A stretch of 51,974 nucleotides of DNA, taken from Chromatiaceae bacterium. GTDB lineage: Bacteria > Pseudomonadota > Gammaproteobacteria > Chromatiales > Chromatiaceae. Shown one piece after another: positions 17,314 to 26,111 of the stretch. Numbering within the stretch: position 1 is the first letter of the stretch; every line of letters starts with the position of its first letter. Both the position numbers and the translations under genes were made by a program. The stretch is from NCBI GenBank assembly GCA_022340805.1, contig JAJDNF010000070.1, positions 1-51,974 of the forward strand, in the 5' to 3' direction. The notes below the pieces were generated by a model. It had not been told where the DNA came from. It did no database searches and saw nothing but the letters and a program-made list of their open reading frames with translations.

Positions 17314-17490
17314 TTAGGCTGGCAGTTGCAGCGCCTTGCCAACCTCGTCGAGCGTGGCCCGCTCGGCGTCGCTGACCTGGACGCCGCCAAACCCGAGGAA
17401 CCCGCCCTCCTTCGACGCTTCGGCCACCTGTCTGCTGATATTGAGCAGCCAAGTCTTGAATTGCGGCGCACCGCCCGATGGCTACGCGAA
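17314..17490 (-). pseudogene. C-terminal remnant of an unrecognised gene
   Basis: The minus strand reads APQFKTWLLNISRQVAEASK, then EGGFLGFGGVQVSDAERATL and DEVGKALQLPA before a TAA at 17316-17314. This has the look of a conserved C-terminus. A TAG interrupts the frame at about 17486, just upstream, and nothing recognisable precedes it. Family unknown. It is convergent with the plus-strand remnant at 17026-17240, and an imperfect GC-rich hairpin near 17265-17296 lies between them. Confidence 0.35.
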
Positions 17491-17751
17491 GGCACCACCG
17501 ATCCGCGCGCTCGTCCTGGACAAGCACCCATTGCTCGAGACCATGCATTCCTTAATCTACGGTTTACCCATGTTTATGTTTGATCTTTCCTGAACCCTCA
17601 GGTCGAATCGATCGTCACGGAGACCGTCGTGAGCCACGCGCCAATCATCGAGACCAACACCGGGGCCGGTGCCGCAGACGCGCGCGCCATACACGCCCAC
17701 CGAGGAGCGTGTGCAGCACGGTCCCGGAAACGGATCCCGGGGCTTTGAGGC

Positions 17752-19284
17752 ATGTTGCAGATCGTCTGGTTCAAGCGTGACCTGCGGACCGCCGACCACG
17801 GCCCACTGACGCTGGCGGCGCGACACGGCCCGGTGCTGCCGCTGTACATCATCGAGCCCGAGCTGTGGCAACAACCGGACATGTCGGGCCGACAGTGGGC
17901 CTTCCTGCGCGAGGCGCTGCAGGAACTGCGCGTGGACCTGGCTGATCTGGGCCAGCCCCTGGTTCTGCGCCGGGGCGACGCGCTGACCGTGCTGCGCGAA
18001 CTGTTGGCCACCCGACCGATCGGTGCCGTGTGGTCTCACGTGGAGACGGGCAACGCGTGGACCTTCGCACGCGACCGCCGGGTTGCCGAACTGCTGCGTC
18101 GGCACGGCATCCCCTGGCACGAACTCCGCCAGCACGGCATCGTGCGCGGCCGCATCGACCGCGACCGCTGGTCGCAGCAATGGGAGGCACTCATGGCGCA
18201 GCCGCTGTTCGAGGCACCGCGGCTGGCCCGGTTGGCGCGGGGCATCGACGCCGGCGCCCTGCCGGATGTACCGGTCGACACACTGCCGGTGGACCCCTGC
18301 CCCGGCCGTCAGCACGGTGGCCGCAGCGTCGCCGAACAGGCCCTGTACAGCTTTCTGCAGGTCCGCGGCGAGCGCTATCACCAGGAGATGTCGGGGCCGG
18401 CCACCGCGTTCGCCAGTTGCTCGCGCCTCAGCGCACATCTCGCCTGCGGTGCATTGTCGCTGCGCGAGGTCGTGCAAGCCACGCGCAGGCAGCGCGACAA
18501 GGTGGCGCAACGGAACGGCGCACCGCCCGGCACCTGGGCCAGGGCGCTGAGCGCGTTCGAAGGACGCCTGCACTGGCATTGCCACTTCATGCAGAAATTC
18601 GAAAGCGAGCCGCGCATCGAGTTCGAGAACCTGCAGCGCGCGACGGTCGGCTTGCGCGACACGGCACCGGACGCGACCAGGCTCGGCGCCTGGATGCGCG
18701 GGGAGACCGGCTGGCCCCTGGTCGACGCATGCATGCGAGCGCTCGATCACACCGGATGGATCAACTTCCGCATGCGCGCCATGCTGACTTCGGTGGCCTC
18801 TTACCAGCTGTGGCTGCACTGGCGCGAACCGGGGCTGCACCTTGCGCGTCGGTTCACCGACTACGAGCCCGGCATCCACTGGCCGCAGCTGCAGATGCAA
18901 TCGGGTACGACCGGCATCAATACGCTGCGCATCTACAATCCGGCCAAACAGTCGCTCGACCATGACCCGCATGGCCGATTCATCCGCACCTGGGTGCCGC
19001 AGCTGACGAACGTGCCGGATCGCTGGATCCATACGCCCTGGCGCATGCCCGTCGACCTGCAGCGGCGATGCGGCATGCGCATCGATCGCGACTACCCGTC
19101 GCCGCTGGTCGACCACGAGGCGGCCGCCCGCCTCGCCCGACGGTACATCCAGGAGGCACGCCGCGGGGATGCCGCGCGCGACGAGAGTCGGCGCATCCAG
19201 CAACGTCACGGAAGCCGTCGACGCGGTCGCCGGCAGTCTGCCGTGCCATCGCACCAGCGCAACCTTTTCGACGATGGCAGGTAG
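17752..19284 (+). CDS. photolyase/cryptochrome family FAD protein
   Basis: Class I-like photolyase/cryptochrome, 510 residues. The N-terminal Rossmann domain (from IVWFKRDLRTADHGPLTLAA) normally binds an antenna pigment. The C-terminal helical domain binds FAD: GETGWPLVDACMRALDHTGW, then INFRMRAMLTSVASYQLWLH, FTDYEPGIHWPQLQMQSGTT and GINTLRIYNPAKQS. The light-driven enzyme would repair UV-induced pyrimidine dimers in DNA or act as a blue-light receptor; sequence alone does not decide. The last 50 residues are basic and rich in Arg and Gln. It is followed after 126 bp by a second photolyase on the same strand. GC content rises here compared with the decayed region to the left. Confidence 0.88.
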   Translation: MLQIVWFKRDLRTADHGPLTLAARHGPVLPLYIIEPELWQQPDMSGRQWAFLREALQELRVDLADLGQPLVLRRGDALTVLRELLATRPIGAVWSHVETGNAWTFARDRRVAELLRRHGIPWHELRQHGIVRGRIDRDRWSQQWEALMAQPLFEAPRLARLARGIDAGALPDVPVDTLPVDPCPGRQHGGRSVAEQALYSFLQVRGERYHQEMSGPATAFASCSRLSAHLACGALSLREVVQATRRQRDKVAQRNGAPPGTWARALSAFEGRLHWHCHFMQKFESEPRIEFENLQRATVGLRDTAPDATRLGAWMRGETGWPLVDACMRALDHTGWINFRMRAMLTSVASYQLWLHWREPGLHLARRFTDYEPGIHWPQLQMQSGTTGINTLRIYNPAKQSLDHDPHGRFIRTWVPQLTNVPDRWIHTPWRMPVDLQRRCGMRIDRDYPSPLVDHEAAARLARRYIQEARRGDAARDESRRIQQRHGSRRRGRRQSAVPSHQRNLFDDGR

Positions 19285-19410
19285 CGGACGGCACGCCCGA
19301 ATCGTTGGCGTCCATGGCCTGCAGTCCGGACCGCACCGATGCCGGCGGGTCGCGGCTAAGCCATCGCGCTGCACCGCGGCGTGCGGTCCACGTGCGGCCG
19401 GGGGCGGACG

Positions 19411-20949
19411 ATGAGCGACACCGGGATCGCCCTGATCCTCGGTGACCAGCTCGATCGTGGCTCGCCGGTGCTCGCCACCGTGCGCAGGGGCACAGACCGG
19501 GTACTGATGATCGAGTCACGCGAGGAGTCGCAACGCGTCTGGTCGCACAAGGCGCGCAGCGCATTGTTCCTTGCGGCGATGCGCCACCACCGCGACTGGC
19601 TGAAGGCACAAGGCTACCGGGTCGACTACCTGACACTCGACGACGCCCACGCCGGCAGCTTCGCCAGCGCGCTCGACACAACATTGCAGCGCCTACGGGC
19701 CGCATGGCTCGCCGTGGTAGAACCGGGCGAGTACGGCGTGCGGGAGGTGATCGAGGCCGCGTGCAGGCGCAACGCCGTCGACCTGCAGGTGCTGGAAGAT
19801 CCCCACTTCCTGTGCGGCACGACCGGGTTTGCGGAATGGCGGCGGGGGCGCAGGACGCTGGTCATGGAACACTTCTACCGTCACATGCGCAAAAGCCACG
19901 ATGTGCTGATCGACGACGGTGAACCGCTCGGTGGACGCTGGAATTTCGACCGCGACAATCGCCGGCCCTTCGGGCGCGAGGGCCCGGGTATGCTGCCGGC
20001 GTTGCCCACCTATGCCCCGGATGCCGTGACGCGCGGCGTCTTGGCCGACGTGGAACGACACTTCCCGGGCAACCCGGGCCACCTCGACGGCTTCGCATGG
20101 CCGGTCACGCGCGAACAGGCACTGACCGCCCTCGAGGATTTCGTCAAGCTGCGTCTCTCGGCATTCGGCCCCTTCCAGGATGCGATGTGGCAGGAACAGC
20201 CGTACCTGAATCATTCCGCCCTGTCCGCGGCATTGAACCTGAAGCTGCTCGCCCCGCGCGAGGTCATCGACGCCGCGACGCAGGCACTGGCCCGCGGCCG
20301 GGCACCATTGCAGTCCGTCGAGGGCTTTGTACGTCAGGTCCTGGGATGGCGCGAATACGTGCGCGGCGTCTACTGGAGCGAGATGCCGGGCTACCTGGAA
20401 CGCAATGCGCTGGGCGCCCATGCCGATCTTCCGGACTTCTATTGGACCGGCGATACCGACATGCAGTGCCTGCGTGCAGTGATCGGGCAGACACTCGCAC
20501 TCGGTTATGCGCATCACATCCAGCGCCTGATGGTGACGGGGCTGTTTGCCTTGCTGTACGGCGTCGAACCGGCACAGGTGCACTCCTGGTACCTCGCCGT
20601 GTACGTCGACGCCATCGAATGGGCCGAGGCACCCAACACCCTCGGGATGTCCCAGTACGCGGACGGTGGCCTGCTGGCCTCCAAGCCCTATCCGGCCTCG
20701 GGGCGCTATATCGCCCGCATGAGCAACTATTGCGACGGTTGTCGCTACGCCCCCGAAAAGGCAACCGGCGAAAATGCGTGCCCCTTCACGACGCTGTACT
20801 GGGACTTCCTCCTGCGTCACGAGGCGCGCTTTGCGAGACACCCGCGCGCCGGCTTGCAGTGGCGCAACCTTGCCCGCCTAGACGACACGCGTCGTATGGA
20901 AATCCGCACGGCGGCGGAACGACTGCGGCGGCGCATTATGGCCGGCTGA
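19411..20949 (+). CDS. FeS-BCP-type (6-4) photolyase/cryptochrome
   Basis: Iron-sulfur bacterial cryptochrome/photolyase (PhrB-like), 512 residues. The N-terminus ALILGDQLDRGSPVL is the DUF523-like antenna domain of this class rather than the WFRxDLR type. The FAD domain ends with cysteines placed as in FeS-BCP proteins: one in DTDMQCLRAVIGQ and three in SNYCDGCRYAPEKATGENAC, the expected 4Fe-4S ligands. Known members repair (6-4) photoproducts and bind a lumazine antenna. The ATG at 19411 gives the usual start (MSDTGIALILGDQLD); the longer frame from 19381 has no support. With the upstream gene, the pair could cover both main UV lesions; that pairing is inference. Confidence 0.9.
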   Translation: MSDTGIALILGDQLDRGSPVLATVRRGTDRVLMIESREESQRVWSHKARSALFLAAMRHHRDWLKAQGYRVDYLTLDDAHAGSFASALDTTLQRLRAAWLAVVEPGEYGVREVIEAACRRNAVDLQVLEDPHFLCGTTGFAEWRRGRRTLVMEHFYRHMRKSHDVLIDDGEPLGGRWNFDRDNRRPFGREGPGMLPALPTYAPDAVTRGVLADVERHFPGNPGHLDGFAWPVTREQALTALEDFVKLRLSAFGPFQDAMWQEQPYLNHSALSAALNLKLLAPREVIDAATQALARGRAPLQSVEGFVRQVLGWREYVRGVYWSEMPGYLERNALGAHADLPDFYWTGDTDMQCLRAVIGQTLALGYAHHIQRLMVTGLFALLYGVEPAQVHSWYLAVYVDAIEWAEAPNTLGMSQYADGGLLASKPYPASGRYIARMSNYCDGCRYAPEKATGENACPFTTLYWDFLLRHEARFARHPRAGLQWRNLARLDDTRRMEIRTAAERLRRRIMAG

Positions 20950-21270
20950 CGCGATGGCATGCCAAGGCACATGCATGGCAGCGAAAGCGCCGATAGCCTG
21001 TGCACAGCCCGACGACCGCGGCGCGGCGAAGGGACCGAACCGCCTGTCCGTTGCAACCCGGGTGCTGAAAGGGTATCGAATTTTTTCCCATTTCCGCTTT
21101 TGGGGTTTTATCGCATCACCCGCACCGCCACCCATGAGGCAATACTGAAGCGCATCGGCTACATGCGAATACTCGTTCTTGTCTTGTTGATCGCGGTAGC
21201 GGCGGTTGCTAAAGCCGCCGCGAACGTCCGCTATCGGAATGATTCATCATGGTCGCGACGCACAAAAGAA
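20950..21270. other. intergenic, no supported gene
   Basis: About 320 bp between the photolyase stop and the IS66 remnant. A frame at 21164 opens with a signal-like MRILVLVLLIAVAAVAKAAA but lacks a ribosome binding site and runs antisense through the IS66 fragment, so I do not call it. Confidence 0.35.
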
Positions 21271-21481
21271 GTGCTCACGGGCAATCCGGGCCACCGACGC
21301 ACCCGGCGCCACCGTCTGCTCGACGATCGAGCGTTTGAAAGCCGCGTCGTACCGATGCCGCCGCTGCCTCGGAGTCTCTGAAGTCTCGCTTGTCATAGGT
21401 GTCCGCCTGTCGATAAGTGGACACCTAGGGCATCCGCGGCGAACATGCTGGCCGCTCAGACGGTGCTGACCGAACGCTTAC
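21271..21481 (-). mobile_element. left end of an IS66-family element
   Basis: The minus strand from 21481 begins GTAAGCGTTCGGTCAGC, the usual IS66 terminal sequence. From the ATG at 21396 it encodes the N-terminus of the first IS66 orf: RHRYDAAFKRSIVEQTVAPG followed by ASVARIAREH. The match stops at about 21271, after some 42 codons, so only about 210 bp of the element are left. An 8-bp inverted repeat AGGTGTCC / GGACACCT lies at 21398-21427. Confidence 0.7.
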
Positions 21482-21766
21482 GTCCAATCTCCTTCGTCAT
21501 GGGATTGGACTCTAAATGCCCGTGCTACTCAATTTCGGGGTAACGTCGAGGGCAGTGGGGCGGTGTGGCGTAGAGGCGGGGGTGGTGCTGCGCGAAGCGG
21601 ACGTTGGCTCGGTACATGGCTTGGTCTGAAGACGACCCGAAGCGGTCCTTTAGCGTTTCCTAATCAATGGCGTCAGGATGCTTTACAGGAAATCCGCCCC
21701 AGTGGTTCAAGTCGACCCCGAGCCGTCCTTTCTGCCACACTGCTGACACGTCCGCTCCTGATTGCG

Positions 21767-22059
21767 GGTGGAAACGGATCCGGTTACGCGCCGGAGTCCG
21801 CTACCGCTGTCCCTATCAAATGCGCCACACCTATGCGTCAATGATGCTGCTCGCTGGCGAACCAGTAATGTGGGTAGCACAGCAGATGGGGCACCGCGAT
21901 TGGACGTTCACTGCACGAACGTACAGCCGCTGGGTTTCCCTGGATGCCCCGGATGCAGGCGATTTGGCTGCCGAGAAGCCGGGATCAGGAAAAGCGGACC
22001 AAAAAACGGACCAAACCCACCCCAAAACACCCCAAAAAAGGTCACCCAGCGAACACTAA
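21767..22059 (+). pseudogene. C-terminal stump of a tyrosine recombinase (phage-type integrase)
   Basis: The catalytic end of a phage integrase: GVRYRCPYQMRHTYASMMLL, then AGEPVMWVAQQMGHRDWTFT and ARTYSRW. This covers the R-H-x-x-R-like box (QMRHTYAS), the late His (GHRDW) and the tyrosine nucleophile (TYSRW). The N-terminal DNA-binding domain and the first catalytic Arg are not recognisable upstream, where frames shift around 21600-21760. It ends 12 bp before a duplicated piece of tRNA-Ser, the normal place for an island integrase. Confidence 0.8.
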
Positions 22060-22071
22060 GCGCTTGATTAA

Positions 22072-22090
22072 TTGGCGGAGAGAGAGGGAT
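22072..22090 (-). repeat. att-like copy of the tRNA-Ser 3' end
   Basis: The 19-bp sequence TGGCGGAGAGAGAGGGATT is identical to the first 19 bp of the tRNA-Ser gene as read on this strand (22247-22265). It lies right after the integrase stump, as expected for an attachment-site duplication. Confidence 0.75.
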
Positions 22091-22217
22091 TACTCGGGCT
22101 TCGCCCTTCGGGCCGCCGTCGCTGCGCGCCAACGGTCTGCGCTGACGCCCGTGTCAGCTTGTCGAACCGTCATTCTGACTTTCTCGGGTTCGAATCCATT
22201 CAAACCCACAAATTCAT

Positions 22218-22240
22218 AAAGGCCCCGCACGGGGGCCTTT
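22218..22240 (-). terminator. rho-independent terminator after tRNA-Ser
   Basis: Stem AAAGGCCCC / GGGGCCTTT with a short GC-rich loop, followed by T residues on both strands. It lies seven bases beyond the tRNA 3' end and could act in both directions. Confidence 0.7.
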
Positions 22241-22246
22241 TGAATT

Positions 22247-22337
22247 TGGCGGAGAGAGAGGGATTCGAACCCTCGATACGCTATTAACGTATACACACTT
22301 TCCAGGCGTGCTCCTTCAACCACTCGGACATCTCTCC
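22247..22337 (-). tRNA. tRNA-Ser (GGA)
   Basis: A 91-nt tRNA gene with the 3' CCA encoded. The acceptor stem pairs GGAGAGA with TCTCTCC. The anticodon loop reads CTGGAAA with anticodon GGA. A long variable arm (about GTGTATACGTTAATAGCGTATC) marks it as class II serine tRNA, and GGTTCGAATCC is the T loop. It is the integration target of the neighbouring integrase remnant. Confidence 0.95.
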
Positions 22338-22456
22338 AAGGCGTCTTCGCACGCAGCTACCAGGCAAACAGGCCCTTGCGGCGCGAAAACGAAGCGCGCA
22401 AGAGTAAACCAGTCGGGTCGCCGGCGCAATGCTGCGGCCAGACCGGCCCGCGCCGC

Positions 22457-22927
22457 TCACAGGTGATGGCTGACGTGGGCGCGCGGTACGTTTTCCATCA
22501 GGTCGCGAAATTCGTCACCGGCCATATGGATCAGGTGCTCGTGATCGCCGGATTCGAAATACACGTCCGCCTGCTGCATCAGTGCCGGGTCCAGGACCAC
22601 GTCGACCCCGTAGGGTTCACCAACCGCGGGTATCGCCCCTCGCTCACAGTCCGAGAAGGTGGCCTCGATTTCGTCTTCCGGCAGGACTTCGAGACTCCGC
22701 GCCAGCATCTGGTTCAGCCTGTCCAGCTCGAGCCGATGGGTGGCCGGGATCACCGCAAGCAGGTAACTGTGGTCGTCGCCAAGCAGCACCGGCTTGGCGA
22801 CCTGGTCGCCCGGCACGTGCGCCGACTCGGCGGCACGCATCGCCGAACTGGCATGCGGATGCTCGACGATATCGAACTTAATGCCTCGGTTCTCCAGGTA
22901 ATCCCGAAGCGTCGCTGCAACAGCCAT
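22457..22927 (-). CDS. YbaK/EbsC-family aminoacyl-tRNA deacylase-like protein
   Basis: Protein of 156 residues with the YbaK/ProX editing-domain fold, which hydrolyses wrongly charged aminoacyl-tRNA. Family features are FDIVEHPHASSAMRAAESAH at the start, the lysine in DQVAKPVLLGDD that is catalytic in relatives, and GAIPAVGEPYGVDVVLDPAL near the C-terminus. The ATG at 22927 was chosen (MAVAATLRDYLE) because the family begins there. Substrate is unknown. The gene is divergent from the methyltransferase, with 167 bp between starts. Confidence 0.85.
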   Translation of the reverse strand: MAVAATLRDYLENRGIKFDIVEHPHASSAMRAAESAHVPGDQVAKPVLLGDDHSYLLAVIPATHRLELDRLNQMLARSLEVLPEDEIEATFSDCERGAIPAVGEPYGVDVVLDPALMQQADVYFESGDHEHLIHMAGDEFRDLMENVPRAHVSHHL

Positions 22928-23094
22928 AGTCCAGTCCTCCACCCGTGCCCATTGGGGCTGTTCATAACGCCGCCTGGATGCATCGCCACGTCTCGGCACC
23001 CCTCTACTCATCACGCGATCGATGCGCCAGCGGCGATTCGCCACTGGATTGAAGTATAGTCAGCGTTTTCTCAGTCAAGATCCAGAACCGCCGC

Positions 23095-23934
23095 ATGAAA
23101 AAGAACACAAGGCGCCGCCGCAAGACATCTCCGTCGATCGCCTCCCTTGCCGATCGCCACCAACTCTACGAGCTCTCGGTCCAATGCGCCGAGGCCGAGA
23201 TCGATTTCGTCGACGCGACCTACCGCCGTCTGCGCAAGCGCAAGGCGATGCTGCTCCGTGAGGACTTTTGCGGGACCGCCAATGTCTGCTGCGAATGGGT
23301 CAAGCGCGGCAACAAGCGCCGCGCTATTGGCGTCGACCTCGACCCCGAGGTCCTCGAATGGGGCCGCAACAATAACCTGACCCAGCTGAAGAAAAAGCAG
23401 CGCGAGCGGATCACTCTGTTACAGCGGAATGTGCTCGAGGTACAGACTGAGCCGCCCGACATCATTTCGGCGATGAACTTCAGCTATTGGCTGCTGCATG
23501 ACCGCAATCTGCTCAAGCGCTACTTCGAGAGTGTGCGCTCAGCCCTGAAGGACGACGGGATCTTTTTTCTCGATGCCTACGGCGGCTACGACAGCCACCG
23601 CGAGATCGTCGAAGAGCGTGAGATCGACGACGGCGGCAAGGGCTTCACCTACATCTGGGAACAGGCCGCGTTCGATCCGGTCACGCACGCGATGCATTGC
23701 CAGATCCATTTCGCCTTCCCCGACGGCTCCGAGATGCGCAATGCGTTCAGCTACGACTGGCGGCTGTGGACACTGCCGGAGATCCGCGACCTGCTTGAGG
23801 AATCCGGCTTCAGGCGGGTCACGGTGTATTGGCAGGGCTGGGACAAGCACGGTGAGGCCGACGGCGATTTCAAACCCGTGACCAGCGCCGACGCGGACGC
23901 CGGCTGGATCTGTTATCTGACCGCGGAGAAATAA
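23095..23934 (+). CDS. class I SAM-dependent methyltransferase
   Basis: Methyltransferase of 279 residues. Motif I for S-adenosylmethionine is LLREDFCGTANVCCEWV (about residues 52-68), with the acidic motif II at AIGVDLDPEVLEWG (about 77-90) and motif III/IV at DIISAMNFSYWLLHD (about 120-134). The C-terminal beta strands DAGWICYL close the fold. The very basic N-terminus (KKNTRRRRKTS) could contact nucleic acid, but the substrate is not evident. It is convergent with asmA. Confidence 0.85.
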   Translation: MKKNTRRRRKTSPSIASLADRHQLYELSVQCAEAEIDFVDATYRRLRKRKAMLLREDFCGTANVCCEWVKRGNKRRAIGVDLDPEVLEWGRNNNLTQLKKKQRERITLLQRNVLEVQTEPPDIISAMNFSYWLLHDRNLLKRYFESVRSALKDDGIFFLDAYGGYDSHREIVEEREIDDGGKGFTYIWEQAAFDPVTHAMHCQIHFAFPDGSEMRNAFSYDWRLWTLPEIRDLLEESGFRRVTVYWQGWDKHGEADGDFKPVTSADADAGWICYLTAEK

Positions 23935-23950
23935 CGGCAGAGATCAGCAC

Positions 23951-24002
23951 GCCGGCCTGCACAACGGGAACCTGGCTCGAGACCCGTCGTCGCCAGGCCG
24001 GC
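23951..24002. terminator. inverted repeat between convergent genes
   Basis: GCCGGCCTG (23951-23959) and CAGGCCGGC (23994-24002) are a perfect 9-bp inverted repeat around a 34-nt loop. Its place between two convergent genes suggests transcription termination, although it has no T-run. Confidence 0.35.
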
Positions 24003-26111
24003 TTACTTGAACAGTCGCTTCAGCACACCGTCGAGCTTCTGTTTGACCTTGTCCTCGGCCTTCTTCTGCACCTCCTGCGTCTTCTGCTCGATCTGGGCCT
24101 TGGCCTTCTCACTCAGCGCCGCCTCCAAATCCGGCAGATAGCTGGGATTGCTCAGCGGACCGGTCACCCGTACCGGTATCGGGATGCCGCTAAGCTCGTC
24201 CCTGCCCTTGCCGCCCTGGCCTTCGAGCGAGCCGACCAGCGTGGTGGTGATGAGATAGTCGACACTGTCCTTGGGTAGATTGACCTCGCCCTTGCCGTCG
24301 ATGCGCAGCAGCGGCGACTTGGCCTGGAGGTCCTGATTCTTGACTACGCCGTTGGTCATCGTGAAGGAACCACCGAGCTCGCTGAAATCGGTCTGGCCCG
24401 GCGTACCCGTGTCGAACTTGCTGCTGCCAAGACCGAGTTTGCTGCTGGCGTCACGAATAATCTGCGCGAGGTTCGCGCCCTTGAAGGCGCCGTCCTTGAA
24501 CGCAAAGCGCGCGCTGCCATTCAGCGAGCGCCGGATCTCGGCCTCGCTCAGCCCGACCACCGCGATATCACTCTGGACCTCGCCGCGTCCTATCAGACGC
24601 TGTTCACCGGCGACGTCCTGGAGCAGCGGCCCGATCTGGATGCCGGTCAGTGACTGTTTGGTCTTGACCCTGGGGGTGTTGCCGCTCGCATCCAGCACCA
24701 GGTTACCGGCGAAGTTTCCCTCGTACAGGTTCGCCGCCATCGGATCCACCTTGAGCACACCTTTTTGCGATACCACCTTGCTGGTGACGTTGCTCATCTT
24801 CGCCTTGCCGACGGTCAGCCGGCCGATCTTGAATTCGCCGACGAAATCCAGCGTGCGCAACGCGGCAAACGGATCAGGCGCGGCGCCGGTGGCCGCCTGA
24901 TCGGCGGGCTTGCCCGCTGGCGCCGCCTCTGCGCCGACCGGCGGCATGTAGCGGTCCAGATCGATCTGGTCGAGTTCCAGCTTGGTCCGCACCACCGGCC
25001 CATTGCCGTCGAGCAGGTTCACCTGGCCGGTCAGATTGGATTCGTCCAGGCGCACCTTGAGCGGATCGAGCTTCAGCGCGCCGTCGGCATATGCAAAGCT
25101 CACCTCGCCACTGGCCCGGGTCAGTGCCGCCGGGTCGACGGTCTCGATCGGACTGGCGAACATCGAGGCAAGGGTTTTCGGGTTGGTCTCTGCGATGCTC
25201 AGGCTGCCCTCGGCCGCCGGATTCTTCTGCAGGGCCGTGACCATCACCTGACCCTTGGCGGACATCGCCGGTCCGCTGATCTCGATGCCATCGAGTTTCA
25301 GTGTGTCGGCGTTGGTATCCGCGGTCAGGTTGGACTTCAGGGTCAGCTTGGCGCCGCCTTGCGGCAGGCCCTCGCCCTTGGCGTCCAGATTCAACACCAG
25401 ATTGGCGACGCTGAACACCGCGAGATCGGCGTCGCTGGAAACCGTCGCAGCGAGATCGGTCTTCAGCGTCATCGCCGGCACGCTGCTGGTGAAGGTCACC
25501 GCCGCCTCGACCGGGATCGCCGCACCCGGCGCCAGTACCCCGGTTACCAGGCGCACGCCGTCCAGCACGTATTGCCTGCCCGCCTGGCGGTCGTCCCAGG
25601 ATACCCGGGCATCCTCGATCTGCAGGCCCTGGACCTGCAGCGCCAGCACGGACTCCCCGCCCGAAGGCTGCGCCTGCGGCGCTGTCTCCGCATGTCCCTG
25701 CCCGCCCTTGCCGGCCAGATCGTCCCAGTTGTTCCTGCCCTGCGCGTCCCGTTCCAGGTTGAGGCGCAGACCCTTGAGGACCAGCGTGTCGACCTCGACC
25801 TGGCGGCTCAGCAGCGGCATCAGTTTGACCTTCAGCCCGAGTCGCTCCACCTCGGCGAACGGCTGCTTGGAAAAGCCGGCCGCATTGCCTAACCGCACGC
25901 CACCGGTCTCGATGCCCAGCCACGGGAACACCGACAGCGTCAGGTCCTGTTCGATCGCCAGGTCGCGCCCCAGCTTTTCTTTCGCGAGCGCGACGATCTG
26001 CGGCTTGTAGTCGTTCGGATCGACCACCATCGGCAGCACCACCACCGCAGCGGCGATCAGCAGCACCAGTACGAAGATCAGGCCGATCAGCCATTTGAAC
26101 AGAGAAGCCAT
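24003..26111 (-). CDS. asmA: AsmA-family protein
   Basis: Large envelope protein of 702 residues in the AsmA-like group, which bridges the periplasm and is thought to move phospholipids to the outer membrane. There is a single N-terminal membrane helix (LIGLIFVLVLLIAAAVVVLP, about residues 8-28), followed by the family opening VDPNDYKPQIVALAKEKLGR and FPWLGIETGGVRLGN. Repeated beta-strand segments run through the middle. The typical C-terminal block is GSFTMTNGVVKNQDLQAKSP and DYLITTTLVGSLEGQGG with IPVRVTGPLSNPSYLPDLE. A charged coiled-coil tail (EQKTQEVQKKAEDKVKQKLD) ends it. Alone on the minus strand. Confidence 0.9.
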   Translation of the reverse strand: MASLFKWLIGLIFVLVLLIAAAVVVLPMVVDPNDYKPQIVALAKEKLGRDLAIEQDLTLSVFPWLGIETGGVRLGNAAGFSKQPFAEVERLGLKVKLMPLLSRQVEVDTLVLKGLRLNLERDAQGRNNWDDLAGKGGQGHAETAPQAQPSGGESVLALQVQGLQIEDARVSWDDRQAGRQYVLDGVRLVTGVLAPGAAIPVEAAVTFTSSVPAMTLKTDLAATVSSDADLAVFSVANLVLNLDAKGEGLPQGGAKLTLKSNLTADTNADTLKLDGIEISGPAMSAKGQVMVTALQKNPAAEGSLSIAETNPKTLASMFASPIETVDPAALTRASGEVSFAYADGALKLDPLKVRLDESNLTGQVNLLDGNGPVVRTKLELDQIDLDRYMPPVGAEAAPAGKPADQAATGAAPDPFAALRTLDFVGEFKIGRLTVGKAKMSNVTSKVVSQKGVLKVDPMAANLYEGNFAGNLVLDASGNTPRVKTKQSLTGIQIGPLLQDVAGEQRLIGRGEVQSDIAVVGLSEAEIRRSLNGSARFAFKDGAFKGANLAQIIRDASSKLGLGSSKFDTGTPGQTDFSELGGSFTMTNGVVKNQDLQAKSPLLRIDGKGEVNLPKDSVDYLITTTLVGSLEGQGGKGRDELSGIPIPVRVTGPLSNPSYLPDLEAALSEKAKAQIEQKTQEVQKKAEDKVKQKLDGVLKRLFK

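Noticed and set aside
17557..19374. Minus-strand 605-codon open frame
   Set aside because: Antisense to the first photolyase; no domain and implausible Arg/Ala/His composition.
21164..21381. Small secreted-protein ORF starting MRILVLVLLIAVAAVA
   Set aside because: No ribosome binding site; its second half is antisense to the IS66 fragment.
22081..22246. Possible second, degenerate tRNA (GGGTTCGAATCC near 22186-22197)
   Set aside because: A T-loop-like sequence is present, but no acceptor stem or anticodon arm can be folded around it.
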